NCBI GenBank assembly: GCA_016868455.1
Contig: VGGV01000007.1
Span: 61,129-125,128 of the forward strand
DNA: 64,000 nt
DNA from: Bacteroidota bacterium
Lineage (GTDB): Bacteria > Bacteroidota > Bacteroidia > Chitinophagales > Chitinophagaceae
Direction of reading: 5' to 3'
Shown here: one piece after another, positions 43,024 to 52,750 of the stretch
Layout: every line of letters begins with the position of its first letter
Position numbering within the stretch: the stretch's first letter is position 1
Notes under the pieces: model-generated
Database searches by the model: none
What the model saw: the letters and a program-made list of their open reading frames with translations, nothing else
What the model was told of the DNA's origin: nothing
Translations under genes and position numbers: made by a program

Positions 43024-44001
43024 CTACATTTCTGTGAGCACAAAGCCATGCAAAAAGCAAATCAGCCTGGCGGCAAAACCATGGCTGAAGCCCTGGTTGG
43101 TGAGCAGATGATGGATATGAGTTTTCTCCGCTTCAAAAGGTGATTTTCCTTTCCATATTCGTATTGTAAATACCCGGATGGTATCAAACACCGGTATCAG
43201 CACTATGCCCAGAACAAACACAGGTGCGTGGGGCCATACTGGGGCCGCAGTATAATGGCTGACCTGCATCAGGCGGATGCACAGCACAGCGGCAACAAAG
43301 CCCAGCAGCAGCGAACCGGTGTCACCCATAAAAATTTTAGCAGGGTTCAGATTAAAATAAAGGAATGCGAGTATACCACCAGCCAGTGCAAAGGCAATCA
43401 GCGCCGTATTGGCATCTCCGCTCATGGTGAGAAAAATACCGAGGGTCATCAGGCTCATAAAACCAATACCGCCGGCCAGGCCGTCAATACCATCAATCAG
43501 GTTAAAAGCATTGGTGATGCCAACTATAACAGTAATGGTAACGGTATATTGTGCCGGTAGCGGAAGCTCCTGTATGCCAAACAATCCTTCAAATGATATG
43601 ATGCGGATACCCGAAAGCGCAATTAATGCTGCCAGACCGAGCTGAATCATAAACTTGTAACGGGCAGGCAGGTCTTTCAGGTCATCAAGAATGCCCAGCC
43701 CAAACAGCACCGCCACAGAAAAGAAAAAACACACCTGCGCAGGCTGGCTGCTGAAGGGAAACCACAGTAACAAACCGGCCATCATACCAGCAGTGATGGC
43801 AATACCACCCATGGTGGGTATGGGTGATGCATGCAGCTTGCGGGCATTGGGTAAATCATACAGGCGGAAACGCCTGATAAAACTGATGATGGGGGGAATA
43901 GACACCAGGGTAACCACAAAGGCGCTGATAAAACAAAACAGGGCAAACTTGTAGTCGTTAAATAACAAATCAAGCTGTAAGAAGTGAATATGGCTTTTCA
44001 T
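43024..44001 (-). CDS. Glycosyltransferase family 4 (WecA/TagO-like) polyprenyl-phosphate sugar-phosphate transferase
   Basis: Inner-membrane enzyme that transfers a sugar-1-phosphate from a UDP-sugar to undecaprenyl phosphate, starting O-antigen or exopolysaccharide assembly. The 325-aa ORF has multiple helices. Catalytic motifs are GILDDLKDLPARYKF near residue 105, NAFNLIDGIDGLAGG near 163, FMGDTGSLLLGF near 225 and KTHIHHLL near 298. The ORF ends LHGFVLTEM at a TAG, but the same frame continues for 49 more codons. That stretch has a convincing last membrane helix (LVLMVLLVSMLIMVV) and a stop at 42874, giving the expected ~375 aa. The gene is thus interrupted by a probable CAG-to-TAG change. 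Confidence 0.88.
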   Translation of the reverse strand: MKSHIHFLQLDLLFNDYKFALFCFISAFVVTLVSIPPIISFIRRFRLYDLPNARKLHASPIPTMGGIAITAGMMAGLLLWFPFSSQPAQVCFFFSVAVLFGLGILDDLKDLPARYKFMIQLGLAALIALSGIRIISFEGLFGIQELPLPAQYTVTITVIVGITNAFNLIDGIDGLAGGIGFMSLMTLGIFLTMSGDANTALIAFALAGGILAFLYFNLNPAKIFMGDTGSLLLGFVAAVLCIRLMQVSHYTAAPVWPHAPVFVLGIVLIPVFDTIRVFTIRIWKGKSPFEAEKTHIHHLLTNQGFSHGFAARLICFLHGFVLTEM

Positions 44002-44227
44002 GGAACCCTGCTGGTTTAGTTAGTCGGGTATTGGATTGCATTTCTAAGGTAGAAAGCATCCGTAAAAATGACAAGAGCCTGCTGGTATAAATCGCTCAAA
44101 TGAGCAGGAATACCCCAAAATCGGGGACTTTCCGGTCTCTGTTTTCGGAAATTTCCTGCCAGCTCACCGTATTTTTCACATCTGTTTTATTGCTTCAACA
44201 ACCAATCCAGGGTCCCTGACTGTATTT

Positions 44228-46357
44228 TTGCTGAAAGCCTTTCTTATCACTTCACAGCCGGCAATATTATCCAGCCCCATTGAGTATTTAAAAGGCGTTG
44301 GTCCGCAACGGGCCGATTTGCTGAAAAAGGAGCTGAATATTTTCACCTTCGGCGATTTACTGCAGCATTTTCCTTTCCGGCATATTGACAGGACGAGCAT
44401 TACAAATATTAACGAACTGACTCCCGCAACAGAATATGCACAGGTGGCGGGTGTGCTCCTGCACTATGAACAGCTTGGTCAAAAATCAGGCAGGCGGCTG
44501 GTAGCCGAGTTAAAGGACAAAACAGGAATAATGGAGCTTACCTGGTTTCAGGGTTTAAGCTGGGTGCAGAAAATGCTGGAAACTGGACAGTCCTATCTTG
44601 TATTTGGCCGGGTTACATTTTATAACGGCCGGCCTCAGATCATTCACCCGGAGCTGGAATTATTGAAGACAGTCGGGCAGGGAGCTAAAAATTATCTTGA
44701 ACCGGTATACTCCACTACGGAAAAACTAAAGTCAAAAGGACTGGGGGGGCGGCAAATAGGAAAGCTCACACAACTGCTCATGGGAATGGTGAAGGAAAAG
44801 GATATTCCCGAAATCCTCCCGGGAAAAATTATTAAAGAATTCAAACTGATTGACCGGTATAAAGCTTTCCGGCAGGTTCATTTTCCTCAAACCGCGGATG
44901 AATATGTTGAGGCAGTAAAGCGGTTAAAGTTGGAGGAACTGTTTTTAGCACAATTGAGAATGGCGCTGATCCGCTCGGGCCGGCACCGCTATTCAAAAGG
45001 AGTGGTGTTTGATAGGGTAGGCGACCTTTTTAATAGATTCTACAGGAATTTTCTCCCTTTTCAGCTTACTACTGCGCAAAAAAGGGTTATTAAAGAAATC
45101 AGGGCTGATACGGCCCGTGGCCGGCAAATGAACCGGCTGCTGCAGGGCGATGTGGGAAGCGGAAAAACTATCGTGGCAGTATTGATTATGCTGCTGGCAG
45201 CAGACAATGGCTTTCAGTCATGCCTGATGGCGCCAACAGAAATACTGGCACAGCAGCATTATAATACCATTTCCGCCCTGCTGCAAAAAATGAATATCCG
45301 GGTCAGCCTGCTTACAGGTTCTGCTAAACCGGCAGAGCGGAAAAAATTATTGCAGGAACTGGAAGAAGGGCAACTGGCAATCCTCATTGGCACCCATGCC
45401 GTAATTGAGGATGTGGTGCAGTTTCATAAACTGGGTCTTGTAATCATTGATGAGCAGCACCGGTTTGGGGTGGCGCAAAGGGCCCGGCTCTGGCAAAAAG
45501 CAACGGTACCCCCGCATGTACTTGTTATGACGGCCACACCCATTCCCCGCACTTTGGCCATGACGGCTTATGGCGATTTGGATTACAGTGTGATTGATGA
45601 GTTACCGCCGGGACGGCAACCCATTACTACTGTTCACCGTTATGAATCGCAGCGCAGCAAGGTGATGGATTTTTTGCGAAGTGAAATAGACAAAGGCAGG
45701 CAGGCATATATCATTTTTCCGCTGATTGAAGAGAGTGACAAGCTGGATTATGAAAACCTGATGAAAGGCTATGAAAATGTAAAAGCATACTTCCCGGAGC
45801 CCCGTTACCGGATCAGTATGGTACATGGCCGGCAACCCGCTGAGCAGAAAGAACAAAACATGAAACGGTTTGTTGAACATGACACACGGATCATGGTATC
45901 CACCACGGTAATTGAAGTGGGTGTGGATGTGCCCAATGCCTCGGTAATGGTTATTGAAAGTGCGGAAAAATTCGGGTTGTCCCAGCTTCACCAGCTAAGG
46001 GGCAGGGTGGGGCGGGGTGCCGAAAAGAGCTATTGTATATTAATAACCGGTCCCAAACTGGGTAATGATGCCCGGGAACGCATCAGGGTTTTGGTATCCA
46101 CCGGCAATGGGTTTGAAATTGCAGAAAAAGACCTGGAATTGAGGGGGCCCGGAGAAATTGAGGGCACCAGGCAAAGCGGGGCCTTAAACTTTAAACTGGC
46201 CCATATAGTCCAAGACCGGTCGCTGCTGGAAATAGCGAAAAATATTTCCGCCCGGCTGATTGAAAACGATCCGGAGCTTAATTCGGCAGAAAATTTGCCG
46301 CTGAAAAACTTCCTCCGGATGCAAAAAGGAGCAGTGTTGTGGCGTAAAATTTCATAG
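44228..46357 (+). CDS. recG: ATP-dependent DNA helicase RecG
   Basis: Branch-migration helicase that remodels stalled replication forks. The 709-aa protein starts with the wedge region (PIEYLKGVGPQRADLLKKELNIFTFGDLLQHFPFRH) and an OB-fold. The SF2 motor follows with LLQGDVGSGKTIVA near residue 310, the DEQHRFG box near 418, TATPIPRTLAMT near 440 and VIEVGVDVPNASVMVIE near 568. The only in-frame start upstream of the family core is TTG at 44228. That TTG is also the end of a TATTTTTG box, so start and promoter cannot both be right. Confidence 0.95.
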   Translation: MLKAFLITSQPAILSSPIEYLKGVGPQRADLLKKELNIFTFGDLLQHFPFRHIDRTSITNINELTPATEYAQVAGVLLHYEQLGQKSGRRLVAELKDKTGIMELTWFQGLSWVQKMLETGQSYLVFGRVTFYNGRPQIIHPELELLKTVGQGAKNYLEPVYSTTEKLKSKGLGGRQIGKLTQLLMGMVKEKDIPEILPGKIIKEFKLIDRYKAFRQVHFPQTADEYVEAVKRLKLEELFLAQLRMALIRSGRHRYSKGVVFDRVGDLFNRFYRNFLPFQLTTAQKRVIKEIRADTARGRQMNRLLQGDVGSGKTIVAVLIMLLAADNGFQSCLMAPTEILAQQHYNTISALLQKMNIRVSLLTGSAKPAERKKLLQELEEGQLAILIGTHAVIEDVVQFHKLGLVIIDEQHRFGVAQRARLWQKATVPPHVLVMTATPIPRTLAMTAYGDLDYSVIDELPPGRQPITTVHRYESQRSKVMDFLRSEIDKGRQAYIIFPLIEESDKLDYENLMKGYENVKAYFPEPRYRISMVHGRQPAEQKEQNMKRFVEHDTRIMVSTTVIEVGVDVPNASVMVIESAEKFGLSQLHQLRGRVGRGAEKSYCILITGPKLGNDARERIRVLVSTGNGFEIAEKDLELRGPGEIEGTRQSGALNFKLAHIVQDRSLLEIAKNISARLIENDPELNSAENLPLKNFLRMQKGAVLWRKIS

Positions 46358-46452
46358 TATGATGGGAAAGACCGGCTGGGGTTTACAGCATATTTGACAG
46401 AGATATTACAATTGAACTCAATTTGTTAACAGAAGTTTTCAATCCGTTTCTG

Positions 46453-49400
46453 ATGAAAATTGGTTATTTTAATAGTGTAAAGACAACTACCCTGAAACAA
46501 TTTCTTACTTTTTTAATCGCCTCCTCCTTTTTTACAGCTGCTTTTCCGCAGGGCAGTATTGAATTTGTGGAAAACAAAGGTCAGTGGGACAGCCGTGTCC
46601 GTTATGCCGGCAGGGTAAGCAACGGTGATTTTTTTATAAGGGATAACGGCGTTACCATTGTACAATATAACCCGGTTGATCTGGCCAATGTAATGAAACT
46701 GCTGCATGAAAGACCGGCCGGAGTTGACCCTGAAAAGTACATGGTTCGCACCCATGCCTGGCATGTGGATTTTGTTGGCTCATCCCCGGCTTCCAATGCA
46801 GTGCCGGAAAAAAAGATTCAGACCTACAATAACTATTTTACGGGCAATGATCCTTCCCGCTGGGCTGAAGGTTGCCGGATATACCAGGCTGTTACCTTAA
46901 AAGATGTTTATCCCAATGTTGACTTCCGTTATTATACGGATAATGGTTTTCTGAAGTATGACATAATGGTAAAACCGGGGGGTGATGTTTCTAAAATTGC
47001 CCTTAAGTACAACGGAGTTGACGGATTGCAGGTAAAAAATAAAGCGCTGGCTATTGCCACCTCAATAGGCGAACTGAAAGAATCATATCCTTATACCTAT
47101 CAGGCCGGTTTAACGGGACGGGAAGAAGTAGGGTGCCGTTATATTGTAAAAGATAATGTAGTAAGGTTTGATGTAAAGAACTATAACCGCAACGCCTCGC
47201 TTATCATTGACCCGCAGGTTGTCTTCTGTTCTTTTGCTGGTAGTTCTATTGATATGTGGGGTTTTACCGCAACGTATGGCCCCGATGGCAGTATGTATGG
47301 AGGCGGAATAGTGCATGGCACAGGGTTGCCTGTTTCAACCGGGGCGTTTCAAACCAGTTTTCAGGGAGGTGAATTTGATATTGGCATTATTAAACTTTCA
47401 CCGGGCGGCAGCGCCAGGATATATGCTACGTATATTGGAGGTACAAGAGAAGAACAGCCGCATAGTCTTATTGTAGATAACCAGGGCAACCTGGTTTTGG
47501 CCGGAAGAACCAACTCACCCCTAACCGGCCCCGGCTCTTACCCGGTAACTGGCGGAGCTGCCGGTATAGTAGGTAGTTGTGGCGATTATGATATTATTAT
47601 TACCAAACTGAACGCTGCCGGTACCGCCCTTATCGGGTCAAAAAGAATCGGCGGTACTGCCCGGGATGGTGTAAATATTACTTACCCCAGAAGCCGTGTA
47701 TCATTGCAACAAAATTATGGCGATGATGGCCGCAGTGAAGTGATACTGGACACATCCGGCAATGTGCTGGTGGCATCCAGCACACAGTCTGCCGATTTTC
47801 CGATACGGGGTACCGTTTTTCAGCCAACGTATGGTGGCAGCCAGGACGGTGCATTGATAAAACTGTCACCCGATCTTGGTACGGTTATTTTTTCCAGTTA
47901 TCTCGGAGGCGTGTCAAATGATGCTGCCTATGTATTAACTGTTGCGCCAAACGGCACTATTTATGTTGCAGGGGGTACCGAAAGCGATGCCAGCACCTTT
48001 CCCGGTACTAAAACCGGAACGATCGGGCCGGTGAGCAATGGAAATATTGAAGGCTATGTGGCTGTTATCAGCAGCAATGGGGCTTCTATCATTCGTTCTA
48101 CCTTTATTGGAACACCGGGCAGTGACCAGGTATACGGAATACAATTTGACAACAGGGGGTTTCCCTATATATGCGGCCAAACAACGGGCAACTGGCAGGT
48201 GGTAAATAATCTTCCCGGTTCGCCACCCATATTTAGCCAGGCGGGCGGAAAACAGTTTATTGCCAAACTGCAGCCTGATTTGTCAAGTTATATTTATTCC
48301 ACCATGTTTGGCTCCGGGGCACCCACTCCCAATATTTCCATTACTGCTTTCCTGGTTGACCGGTGTGAAAATGTTTATGTTTCCGGGTGGGGCGGATTTT
48401 TTTCTAGCAGTAACAGTTTTAACAGCGCCGGAACCGTGGGGCTTTCTACCACACCTGATGCTATTAAATCATCCACAGACGGTAAGGATTTTTACTTCTT
48501 TGTTTTGAAAAGAGATGCTTCACAGCAACTGTTTGGCAGTTTCTTTGGAGAAACCAACCCGCCAGGAGGCGGATCTGATCATGTGGACGGAGGCACCAGC
48601 CGTTTTGACCGGAACGGAATTATATACCAGGCGATATGCGCCAACTGTAATATTGGTACCGGCGGCAGGCCGCTTTTCCCAACAACAGCAGGAGCTTGGG
48701 CTACTACTAATTCAGCATCAGGTGTCGGCTGCAACCTGGCCATGTTCAAATTTGATTTGCAGCTTTCTGGAGTTAACGGTGAAGTAAGGGCCCTGATTGA
48801 TGCTGTAAGTGATACGGCCGGTTGCGTACCGCTTAAGGTGGATTTTATTGACTCAGTAGCAAACGCTGTCAGCTATGAATGGCATTTTAATTATGTTCCC
48901 GGTACCCCCCCTGACCTTATAACAACTATTCCAACAGCAACCTTTACTTATAACGCTGTTGGCATTTACCGGGTAATGCTTGTAGCGGTTGACCTCAACT
49001 CCTGCAACCTCAGGGATTCATCTTTCATTAATATCCGGGTGGGAGATGTACGAGCCACATTGCTTCCTGCCTGGCAAGCCGTTGGGCCTGGCTGCCCCAA
49101 GTTTAATTACCAGTTTACCAATAACTCCGTCAGCAGCGACCCCACCAAACCCTTCCAGGACACTTCTTTTGTCTGGGATTTTGGCGATGGAAGCCCGCGG
49201 GTGCCGGCACTTATCGGAGCCGCCAATGCAGTTACTCATACCTATCCTGCTACCGGTACTTACCAGGCAAAACTGATTTTAAAGGATACCACTTACTGTA
49301 ACAATCCAGACGACAGTATAATCAATATCAGCATCGCTGATAACGTAAGAGCCATTATTGAAACCCCGCCCAATGGCTGTGCACCTTATAACGCAGCTTT

Positions 49401-50124
49401 CAGCAGCAAATCGCAAAATGGCGTAACATTTTTATGGGATTTTGGCGATCCCGGTTCGCCGGCTAATACATCAATACTGGAAAACCCGACACATCTTTAC
49501 ATCAACCCGGGAACATATACGATCCGTCTCACAGCTTTCAATCCCGGCACCTGTAATGTATCGCATGATACCACATTCACCATTACGGTATATGCAGACC
49601 CGGTACCGGCATTTAACGCTACGCCTGATCCGCCGGTAGTGAATACACCCACAGTGTTCAATAATTTCTCATCAGCAGATGCCGTAAGGTTTATATGGGT
49701 GTTTGGTGACGGCGACAGCCTGTTTACCATCAGCCGGGGGCCCGTTACCCACCAGTACAATGCAACAGGTACGTTTACAGCCTGTCTAACGGCTTATAAT
49801 GCTGTTGGGTGTGACAGTACGGTGTGCCTGCCGGTAAGGGCCCTTATTAATCCGCTGGTGGATGTGCCCAATGCTTTTACACCGCTTAGCGGCGATGAAA
49901 ACAGCGTGGTGCTGGTAAGGGGATTTGGTATGGGTAAAATGACTTTCACCATCTGGAACCGCTGGGGCCAGAAAGTTTTTGAAACCAATAACCGCTTCCA
50001 GGGCTGGGATGGTAAAGTAAAAGGATTGGTGCAGCCCATGGATGTGTATGCCTATACACTGAGTGTGGAGTTTACCGATGGCACCAAAACAAATAAAAAG
50101 GGAGATCTGACGTTAATAAGGTAA
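46453..50124 (+). CDS. Giant T9SS-exported PKD-repeat adhesin-like protein
   Basis: A 1223-aa exported protein. After the signal (FLTFLIASSFFTAAFPQG) comes an N-terminal domain starting SIEFVENKGQWDSRVRYAGRV. A set of SBBP-type beta-propeller repeats follows (for example YIGGTREEQPHSLIVDNQGNLVLAGRT). Several PKD domains come next (FVWDFGDGSPRVP near 910, FLWDFGDPGSP near 995, FIWVFGDGDS near 1085). It ends with the gliding-type T9SS signal VPNAFTPLSGDEN...FTIWNRWGQKVFETN..WDGK. Such proteins are carried to the cell surface and serve adhesion or gliding. The PorP/SprF gene follows 52 bases later. Confidence 0.92.
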   Translation: MKIGYFNSVKTTTLKQFLTFLIASSFFTAAFPQGSIEFVENKGQWDSRVRYAGRVSNGDFFIRDNGVTIVQYNPVDLANVMKLLHERPAGVDPEKYMVRTHAWHVDFVGSSPASNAVPEKKIQTYNNYFTGNDPSRWAEGCRIYQAVTLKDVYPNVDFRYYTDNGFLKYDIMVKPGGDVSKIALKYNGVDGLQVKNKALAIATSIGELKESYPYTYQAGLTGREEVGCRYIVKDNVVRFDVKNYNRNASLIIDPQVVFCSFAGSSIDMWGFTATYGPDGSMYGGGIVHGTGLPVSTGAFQTSFQGGEFDIGIIKLSPGGSARIYATYIGGTREEQPHSLIVDNQGNLVLAGRTNSPLTGPGSYPVTGGAAGIVGSCGDYDIIITKLNAAGTALIGSKRIGGTARDGVNITYPRSRVSLQQNYGDDGRSEVILDTSGNVLVASSTQSADFPIRGTVFQPTYGGSQDGALIKLSPDLGTVIFSSYLGGVSNDAAYVLTVAPNGTIYVAGGTESDASTFPGTKTGTIGPVSNGNIEGYVAVISSNGASIIRSTFIGTPGSDQVYGIQFDNRGFPYICGQTTGNWQVVNNLPGSPPIFSQAGGKQFIAKLQPDLSSYIYSTMFGSGAPTPNISITAFLVDRCENVYVSGWGGFFSSSNSFNSAGTVGLSTTPDAIKSSTDGKDFYFFVLKRDASQQLFGSFFGETNPPGGGSDHVDGGTSRFDRNGIIYQAICANCNIGTGGRPLFPTTAGAWATTNSASGVGCNLAMFKFDLQLSGVNGEVRALIDAVSDTAGCVPLKVDFIDSVANAVSYEWHFNYVPGTPPDLITTIPTATFTYNAVGIYRVMLVAVDLNSCNLRDSSFINIRVGDVRATLLPAWQAVGPGCPKFNYQFTNNSVSSDPTKPFQDTSFVWDFGDGSPRVPALIGAANAVTHTYPATGTYQAKLILKDTTYCNNPDDSIINISIADNVRAIIETPPNGCAPYNAAFSSKSQNGVTFLWDFGDPGSPANTSILENPTHLYINPGTYTIRLTAFNPGTCNVSHDTTFTITVYADPVPAFNATPDPPVVNTPTVFNNFSSADAVRFIWVFGDGDSLFTISRGPVTHQYNATGTFTACLTAYNAVGCDSTVCLPVRALINPLVDVPNAFTPLSGDENSVVLVRGFGMGKMTFTIWNRWGQKVFETNNRFQGWDGKVKGLVQPMDVYAYTLSVEFTDGTKTNKKGDLTLIR

Positions 50125-50137
50125 ATCGGAATGGTTA

Positions 50138-50155
50138 TCCCGATAGCTATCGGGA
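50138..50155. repeat. 18-bp palindrome TCCCGATAGCTATCGGGA
   Basis: Perfect palindrome in the 52-base gap between the PKD protein and the PorP/SprF gene. As a hairpin in the mRNA it could adjust relative expression of the two. Confidence 0.85.
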
Positions 50156-50176
50156 AGTTAAAAGGGAATTTATTTG

Positions 50177-51220
50177 ATGGTAAAGAAGTTAACGATATGG
50201 GGCTTTGGAATTTGTAATTTGGTTTTTGGGGTTTCCCTGAAAGCACAGGATTTGCATTTTTCACAGTTCTTCAACTCACCGTTGCTTACAAACCCCGCCA
50301 ATACCGGTTTTATTCCAGATGGTGATTACAGACTGGGCGTTAATTACCGCAATCAATGGGCTTCGGTAACTGCATTTCCTTACAAAACCATGAGCGCCTT
50401 TGGCGACTGGCAGGTTATGCCAAACAATGATTATACCGGCTGGCTGGGAGTGGGCGGAGTAATTTTAAAGGATGTTGCCGGTACCAGTGTGCTTTCATCT
50501 ACTAAAATTTATGGGTCTGTTGCCTACCACCAGATGATCAATGCGGGCAGCCTCATCAGCCTTGGTTTTAATGCCGGCTGGGCCAATAAGCGCATCAATA
50601 CCACCAATCTTACTTTCCCCAGCCAGTGGAACGGAAAGTTCTTCGATGTGCACCAGTCATCCGTAGCGCCCAAACTAAATGCGGATAATATCAATTACCT
50701 CGACATGCAGGTAGGAATGAACTATGCGTATTTTCCAACCAATAATATTTATGTAAATGCCGGTTTTTCTGCCATGCATGTGAACCGGCCAAAGGAATCT
50801 TTTTTTTCAGAACAGCCGGGTGTCAATAACAGGATACCGGTTCGTTATACAGCATTTTTGAACGGCAGTTTTAAATTAAACGACCGGGTGATAGTAAACC
50901 CCAATATCTACGGGTCATTGCAGGCCAACGCCTACGAGATCGTCGGGGGAGTGAATGCACATTACAATGCTTCCGGCGACGGCGAAAAGGTGCTGATAGC
51001 CGGAGTGTATTACCGCTATCAAGATGCCGTAATACCCATGGTTGGACTGAGTTTTAAAGACCTCACCTTTACTTTCAGCTACGACGTTACCACTTCATCA
51101 CTCAGCAATTTTAATAATGGAAGGGGCGGTATCGAGTTTTCGCTGATCAAACAGGGAGTGGTAGACAGGTATATGGGCAACCGCAAGCAGTCCATGTGTC
51201 CTTCGTTTAAAACTTATTAA
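50177..51220 (+). CDS. PorP/SprF family T9SS membrane protein
   Basis: Outer-membrane barrel that partners T9SS cargo bearing gliding-type C-terminal domains. The ~347-aa protein has signal MVKKLTIWGFGICNLVFGVSLKAQ, then the family opening DLHFSQFFNSPLLTNPANTGFIPDGDYRLGVNYRNQWASV. Repeated barrel strands run to the end (MVGLSFKDLTFTFSYDVTTSSL). Placement directly after a type B-like T9SS cargo gene is the usual pairing, so it probably anchors or helps export that protein. ATG 50177 is chosen over the track's TTG. Confidence 0.92.
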   Translation: MVKKLTIWGFGICNLVFGVSLKAQDLHFSQFFNSPLLTNPANTGFIPDGDYRLGVNYRNQWASVTAFPYKTMSAFGDWQVMPNNDYTGWLGVGGVILKDVAGTSVLSSTKIYGSVAYHQMINAGSLISLGFNAGWANKRINTTNLTFPSQWNGKFFDVHQSSVAPKLNADNINYLDMQVGMNYAYFPTNNIYVNAGFSAMHVNRPKESFFSEQPGVNNRIPVRYTAFLNGSFKLNDRVIVNPNIYGSLQANAYEIVGGVNAHYNASGDGEKVLIAGVYYRYQDAVIPMVGLSFKDLTFTFSYDVTTSSLSNFNNGRGGIEFSLIKQGVVDRYMGNRKQSMCPSFKTY

Positions 51221-51285
51221 GCCGCTTTTTTGCATATCCCCGATTCTTCCGATTTTTACAACCTTCATTTCTAAAATTGTCATTC

Positions 51286-52704
51286 ATGGAAACAGCTGCC
51301 ACGGGTACAGTTTCGGCACAGCATATTGAAAGTTTCAGGAAAATAGCCGGTGATGCCAATGTGAGTATGGATGAAGAAACCCTGCGGCATTATGCCCATG
51401 ATGAAACAGAGAACCTCGCCTTTCCCCCAGAAGTGGTCATCAAACCCCGCACCGCAGAAGAAATAAGTGAGATACTAAAGATTTGTAATGAGTATAAAAT
51501 ACCGGTAACGCCAAGGGGGGCCGGTACCGGCCTTAGCGGCGGTGCGTTGCCGCATCTTGGCGGTGTTTTATTATCAACTGAGCGGATGAACAGCATACGG
51601 GAGATTGATGAACGAAACCTGCAGGTAACTACCGAGCCCGGAGTAATTACGGAAGTCCTGCAGGATGCAGTCAAAGAAAAAGGATTGTTTTATCCGCCGG
51701 ATCCTGCCAGCCGCGGCTCCTGTTTTATCGGCGGAAATATTTCAGAAAACAGCGGCGGGCCCAAGGCAGTGAAGTACGGTGTGGTGAAAGATTATGTACT
51801 GAACCTTGAAGTGGTTTTGCCAACCGGCGAAATGATCTGGACAGGGGCCAATGTGCTGAAAAACTCCACCGGGTATAATCTTACGCAATTGGTTGTCGGC
51901 AGCGAAGGCACACTGGGCATCGTTACCAAAATTGTATTGCGATTAATCCCGCATCCCAAATACGATTTGCTGATGCTGGTTCCTTTTAAAAGCCTGGAGC
52001 AGGCAGGGGAGGCGGTCAGCGCCATTTTCAGGGAGGGCTTTACGCCGAGCGCCATGGAGCTGGTTGAAATTAATGCTCTGAAAATAGTAAGCCGGATGGT
52101 GGAAAGCAGCGCTGTGCCGGTTACGGATGATACAGAAGCCCATCTTATTATTGAAGTTGACGGAAATGATATAGATGTACTGATGAAGGAAATGGAAGCC
52201 ATCAGCTCATTGCTGGCAGGATATGACATCGGTGAAATATATTTTGCTGATGATGCGCAGCAAAAGGCAGAACTCTGGAAACTGCGCCGCAAAGTGGCTG
52301 AGGCAGTAAAACTGGAAGGTTACACCATTGAAGAAGACACGGTGGTACCAAGGGCAGCATTGCCCGGTCTGATAAAGGCGGTAAAAGAACTGGGAAAGAA
52401 ACATGATTTTGATGTGGTTTGTTATGGCCATGCCGGGGACGGCAACCTGCACATTCGCATAAAAAAGGAAGGCATACCCAACAGCCATGGCAACCCCGTA
52501 ATGACAGCCGCCCTGCGGGAACTTTTTGAACTGGTTAAAAAAATGGGCGGTACCATCAGCGGCGAGCACGGCATCGGGCTGATACAAAAACCTTATATGG
52601 ACATCGTTTTCAAAGACACGCAACTGCGCCTGATGAGGGACATCAAAAAAAGCTTTGACCCTAATAATATCTTAAATGCCGGAAAAATATTCCCTGCTGA
52701 ATAA
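51286..52704 (+). CDS. FAD-linked oxidase (glycolate oxidase GlcD / D-lactate dehydrogenase family)
   Basis: Flavoprotein that oxidises a 2-hydroxy acid such as glycolate or D-lactate. The 472-aa protein has the PP-loop FAD site PRGAGTGLSGGALP near residue 80. PPDPASRGSCFIGGNISENSGGPKAVKYG is near 131, and VVGSEGTLGIVTK lies near 205. The C-terminal catalytic part has CYGHAGDGNLHIRI and GGTISGEHGIGL. No GlcE or GlcF gene is adjacent, so it acts alone or with distant partners. ATG 51286 is chosen over the upstream TTG. Confidence 0.92.
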   Translation: METAATGTVSAQHIESFRKIAGDANVSMDEETLRHYAHDETENLAFPPEVVIKPRTAEEISEILKICNEYKIPVTPRGAGTGLSGGALPHLGGVLLSTERMNSIREIDERNLQVTTEPGVITEVLQDAVKEKGLFYPPDPASRGSCFIGGNISENSGGPKAVKYGVVKDYVLNLEVVLPTGEMIWTGANVLKNSTGYNLTQLVVGSEGTLGIVTKIVLRLIPHPKYDLLMLVPFKSLEQAGEAVSAIFREGFTPSAMELVEINALKIVSRMVESSAVPVTDDTEAHLIIEVDGNDIDVLMKEMEAISSLLAGYDIGEIYFADDAQQKAELWKLRRKVAEAVKLEGYTIEEDTVVPRAALPGLIKAVKELGKKHDFDVVCYGHAGDGNLHIRIKKEGIPNSHGNPVMTAALRELFELVKKMGGTISGEHGIGLIQKPYMDIVFKDTQLRLMRDIKKSFDPNNILNAGKIFPAE

Positions 52705-52750
52705 ACCAATGTACTGTAAAAAAGGTCTTGAACGTTAAATGCCCATGAAT

